Assembly (NCBI GenBank): GCA_964352225.1
Contig: CAYGRM010000327.1
Coordinates: 1 to 7,631 of the forward strand
DNA from: CAJQQY01 sp964352225
GTDB lineage: Bacteria; Bacteroidota; Bacteroidia; Chitinophagales; Saprospiraceae
Length of the DNA stretch: 7,631 bases
Direction: 5' to 3'
The notes under the pieces are model-generated. The model had not been told where the DNA came from and searched no databases. It saw only the letters and a program-made list of their open reading frames with translations. Below, piece by piece: positions 6,253 to 7,631 of the stretch; the stretch's first letter is position 1; each line of letters opens with the position of its first letter. Made by a program: the position numbers and the translations under genes.

Positions 6253-6828
6253 ATGGAGAATAATAAATTCAATCCAAAATTCGGAATTATAGTTTTAATG
6301 ATTGTTGCGGCAGCGGCAACTCGATTTATGCCTCATCCACCTAATTTTACGCCTATTGGAGGAATGGCACTTTTTGCAGCAGCTCACTTCGCTAAAAAAT
6401 ATTGGGCATACTTAATACCATTTATAACATTATGGGTGAGTGATTTGGTGATGAATAATGTAATTTATGCGGAGTACCAAACTGGTTTTACTTGGATTAC
6501 TTCATTTGCTATTTTTAACTTTTTGGCTTTTGGCTTGATCGTTTTGATGGGATCAAAAGTTTTGAAAAAAATCAATCTCCCAAATGTAATCGGAGCAAGT
6601 GTTGCTGGATCATTGATTTTCTTTTTGATTACTAATTTTGGAGCTTGGTTCGCTGATCCATTTAATATGTATGCTGATAATTTTGGAGGTTTAATTACGG
6701 CAATTACTGCTGGATTGCCTTTATTTTGGAATACGTTGGCCGGTGATTTAGTTTATGTAGGAGTTTTGTTTGGAGGATTTGAATTGGTTAAAAATGCATA
6801 TCCAAATTTGGCTTTGAATAGAGCTTAA
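6253..6828 (+). CDS. DUF6580 family integral membrane protein (putative transporter S component)
   Basis: This 191-residue inner-membrane protein resembles the DUF6580 family, regarded as putative transport proteins related in layout to ECF transporter substrate-binding (S) components. Hydrophobic segments lie at about 10-23, 36-47, 51-69, 80-100, 109-130, 143-158 and 161-178. Recognisable motifs are ATRFMPHPPNFTPIGGMALF (22-41), conserved near the N terminus of this family, then SDLVMNN (63-69), NFGAWF (128-133) and LFWNTLAGDLVYVGVLFG (157-174). The start is supported by a promoter 40 bases upstream and an A-rich leader typical of the phylum. No ATPase or EcfT-like partner lies beside it, so if it is an S component it would share a distant energising module or act alone. 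The gene stands alone between its promoter and a strong terminator. The ligand is unknown. Confidence 0.7.
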   Translation: MENNKFNPKFGIIVLMIVAAAATRFMPHPPNFTPIGGMALFAAAHFAKKYWAYLIPFITLWVSDLVMNNVIYAEYQTGFTWITSFAIFNFLAFGLIVLMGSKVLKKINLPNVIGASVAGSLIFFLITNFGAWFADPFNMYADNFGGLITAITAGLPLFWNTLAGDLVYVGVLFGGFELVKNAYPNLALNRA

Positions 6829-6847
6829 TTCTTTTTAGAAAAATATT

Positions 6848-6887
6848 AAAAAAGGGCGATTGACTTTCGGGTTGATTGCCCTTTTTT
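6848..6887 (+). terminator. Intrinsic terminator of the DUF6580 gene
   Basis: AAAAAAGGGC (6848-6857) pairs with GCCCTTTTTT (6878-6887), and the stem continues through 6864/6871 with three G-U pairs to a 6-base loop TTTCGG. Six T residues end the structure. It begins 20 bases after the stop codon. Confidence 0.88.
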
Positions 6888-6903
6888 GATGTCTACTTAC
6901 TGA

Positions 6904-6967
6904 AGCCAGCCTCCAGTTTTCATACTTTTCTAAAATCAAACTAAACCATAGGCTGGCTGAAAGCCAG
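6904..6967. repeat. Short CTGGCT-type inverted repeats
   Basis: AGCCAGCCT (6904-6912) is the exact reverse complement of AGGCTGGCT (6950-6958), 37 bases apart. The right copy can instead fold locally: CTGGCT (6953-6958), loop GAA, AGCCAG (6962-6967). The two foldings are mutually exclusive. The block is GC-richer than its surroundings and lies between the converging DUF6580 and dnaA genes. It has no T tract. It may be a relic of a dispersed palindromic repeat. Confidence 0.4.
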
Positions 6968-6982
6968 TCTATAATAAAACGT

Positions 6983-7020
6983 AAAAAGGTGAAACAATCT
7001 TCCGATTATTTCACCTTTTT
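6983..7020 (-). terminator. Bidirectional terminator downstream of dnaA
   Basis: AAAAAGGTGAAA (6983-6994) pairs with TTTCACCTTTTT (7009-7020). After one C/A mismatch, AATC pairs with GATT around loop TTCC. The symmetric A5/T5 ends let it work in both directions. It lies 44 bases beyond the dnaA stop codon and also backs up the terminator of the converging gene. Confidence 0.8.
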
Positions 7021-7064
7021 AATTTTTTAAATTTCGTTGTGTTTCTTCTAGTGGTTACGAGTGC

Positions 7065-7631
7065 TTATTTTTCATTCAAACTCAATCTGATTTTTTTCTC
7101 CAAATCAGCGACAGTATCTTTAAAGATCATGTCGGTATCCAACAAGTCTTGAACTGCTTTGCAAGAATAAATAACCGTACTGTGATCTCGTCCTCCAAAA
7201 TTCTCCCCAATCGCTTTCAACGATTTGTTGGTCAAATTTTTTGCTAAGTACATGCTCAATTGTCGAGCAATGACGATAGAACGTTTTCTGGTTTTACCTG
7301 CCAATTTTCCTACAGGAACACTAAAGTGATCTGCAACTAAGTTTTGAATAAAATCAACGGTGATTTCTTTTGACATTTGCGATACGAAGTTTTTAATCAC
7401 TTCCTTCGCCAATTCAACATCAATCTCTCTTCTATTTAAAGAAGACTGAGCGACCAATGAAATCAACACACCTTCCAATTCACGGATGTTATTTTTAATG
7501 TTATAACAAATAAACTCCGTTACATTCTGTGGAATATCAACTCCTTCTTTGTTCATTTTGGCTTCCAAAATCGCCATACGAGTTTCCAAATCAGGTGCTT
7601 GCAAATCGGCAGAGAGTCCCCACTTAAATCT
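7065..7631 (-). CDS. dnaA: Chromosomal replication initiator protein DnaA, C-terminal part (5' partial)
   Basis: DnaA is the AAA+ ATPase that binds DnaA boxes and opens the chromosomal origin. The visible 188 residues cover the end of domain III and all of domain IV; the frame runs off the window, so the start is missing. A TTG at 7604 is not the start, because the open frame continues upstream with RFKWGLSAD, the conserved RFxWGL segment next to the arginine-finger region. NNIRELEG (47-54 of the fragment) carries the sensor 2 arginine. KTRKRSIVIARQ (113-124) is the basic loop, and GENFGGRDHSTV (142-153) is the recognition helix signature that contacts the DnaA box. All are intact. The stop is followed by a terminator, so dnaA is last in, or alone in, its unit. 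No DnaA-box cluster or dnaN lies on the 3' side, so no origin is seen there. Confidence 0.97.
   Translation of the reverse strand, partial: RFKWGLSADLQAPDLETRMAILEAKMNKEGVDIPQNVTEFICYNIKNNIRELEGVLISLVAQSSLNRREIDVELAKEVIKNFVSQMSKEITVDFIQNLVADHFSVPVGKLAGKTRKRSIVIARQLSMYLAKNLTNKSLKAIGENFGGRDHSTVIYSCKAVQDLLDTDMIFKDTVADLEKKIRLSLNEK

Noticed and set aside
7602..7604. TTG as the start codon of dnaA
   Set aside because: The reading frame continues upstream to the window edge with the conserved RFKWGLSAD segment, so the gene is cut by the window and the TTG encodes an internal leucine.

Overview
The window is a stretch of Bacteroidota chromosome, AT-rich (about two thirds A+T). Four things support this assignment. 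Upstream of several genes there are matches to the Bacteroidota promoter (TTTG, about 20 bases, TAnnTTTG). Start codons follow A-rich leaders without a clear Shine-Dalgarno sequence. There is a remnant of a type IX secretion (T9SS) C-terminal sorting domain. The protein families present (M1 peptidase, DUF6580, membrane GT-C-like protein) are common in this phylum. A Saprospira- or Chitinophaga-like lineage is plausible, but the sequence alone does not settle it.

Layout: (1) 2-757, plus strand: the last ~250 codons of an ABC-2 type transporter permease, cut by the window start and closed by a strong terminator. (2) 816-1436: an AT-rich gap with no convincing gene. Its right part has a 15-base palindrome, a TAnnTTTG box and an intrinsic terminator about 150 bases further on, so it could encode a short untranslated RNA. 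(3) 1532-3415, minus strand: a secreted M1-family zinc metallopeptidase with its own promoter and a hairpin terminator. (4) 3785-5641, plus strand: a large multi-pass membrane protein resembling a GT-C glycosyltransferase with a C-terminal soluble domain; it is divergent from the peptidase. (5) 5626-6252: a gap unusually dense in inverted repeats. It holds a ~230-bp element with 20-bp terminal inverted repeats that overlaps the end of the preceding gene, a frameshifted orphan T9SS sorting domain, a 61-bp palindrome, and a 20-bp perfect inverted repeat whose right arm lies in the next promoter. (6) 6253-6828, plus strand: a DUF6580 membrane protein (putative transporter S-component-like). (7) 6848-7020: two terminators around a small CTGGCT-type repeat. 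(8) 7065-7631, minus strand: the C-terminal part of the replication initiator DnaA, cut by the window end.

The genes do not form one operon or pathway. Each complete gene appears to be an independent transcription unit with its own promoter or terminator, and the mix is transport, secreted proteolysis, surface glycan or lipid modification, and replication. I see no complete undescribed system such as defence, phage or CRISPR. The most interesting material is the set of repeat structures and the decayed gene tail between 5626 and 6252, and the possible small transcript near 1209-1386.
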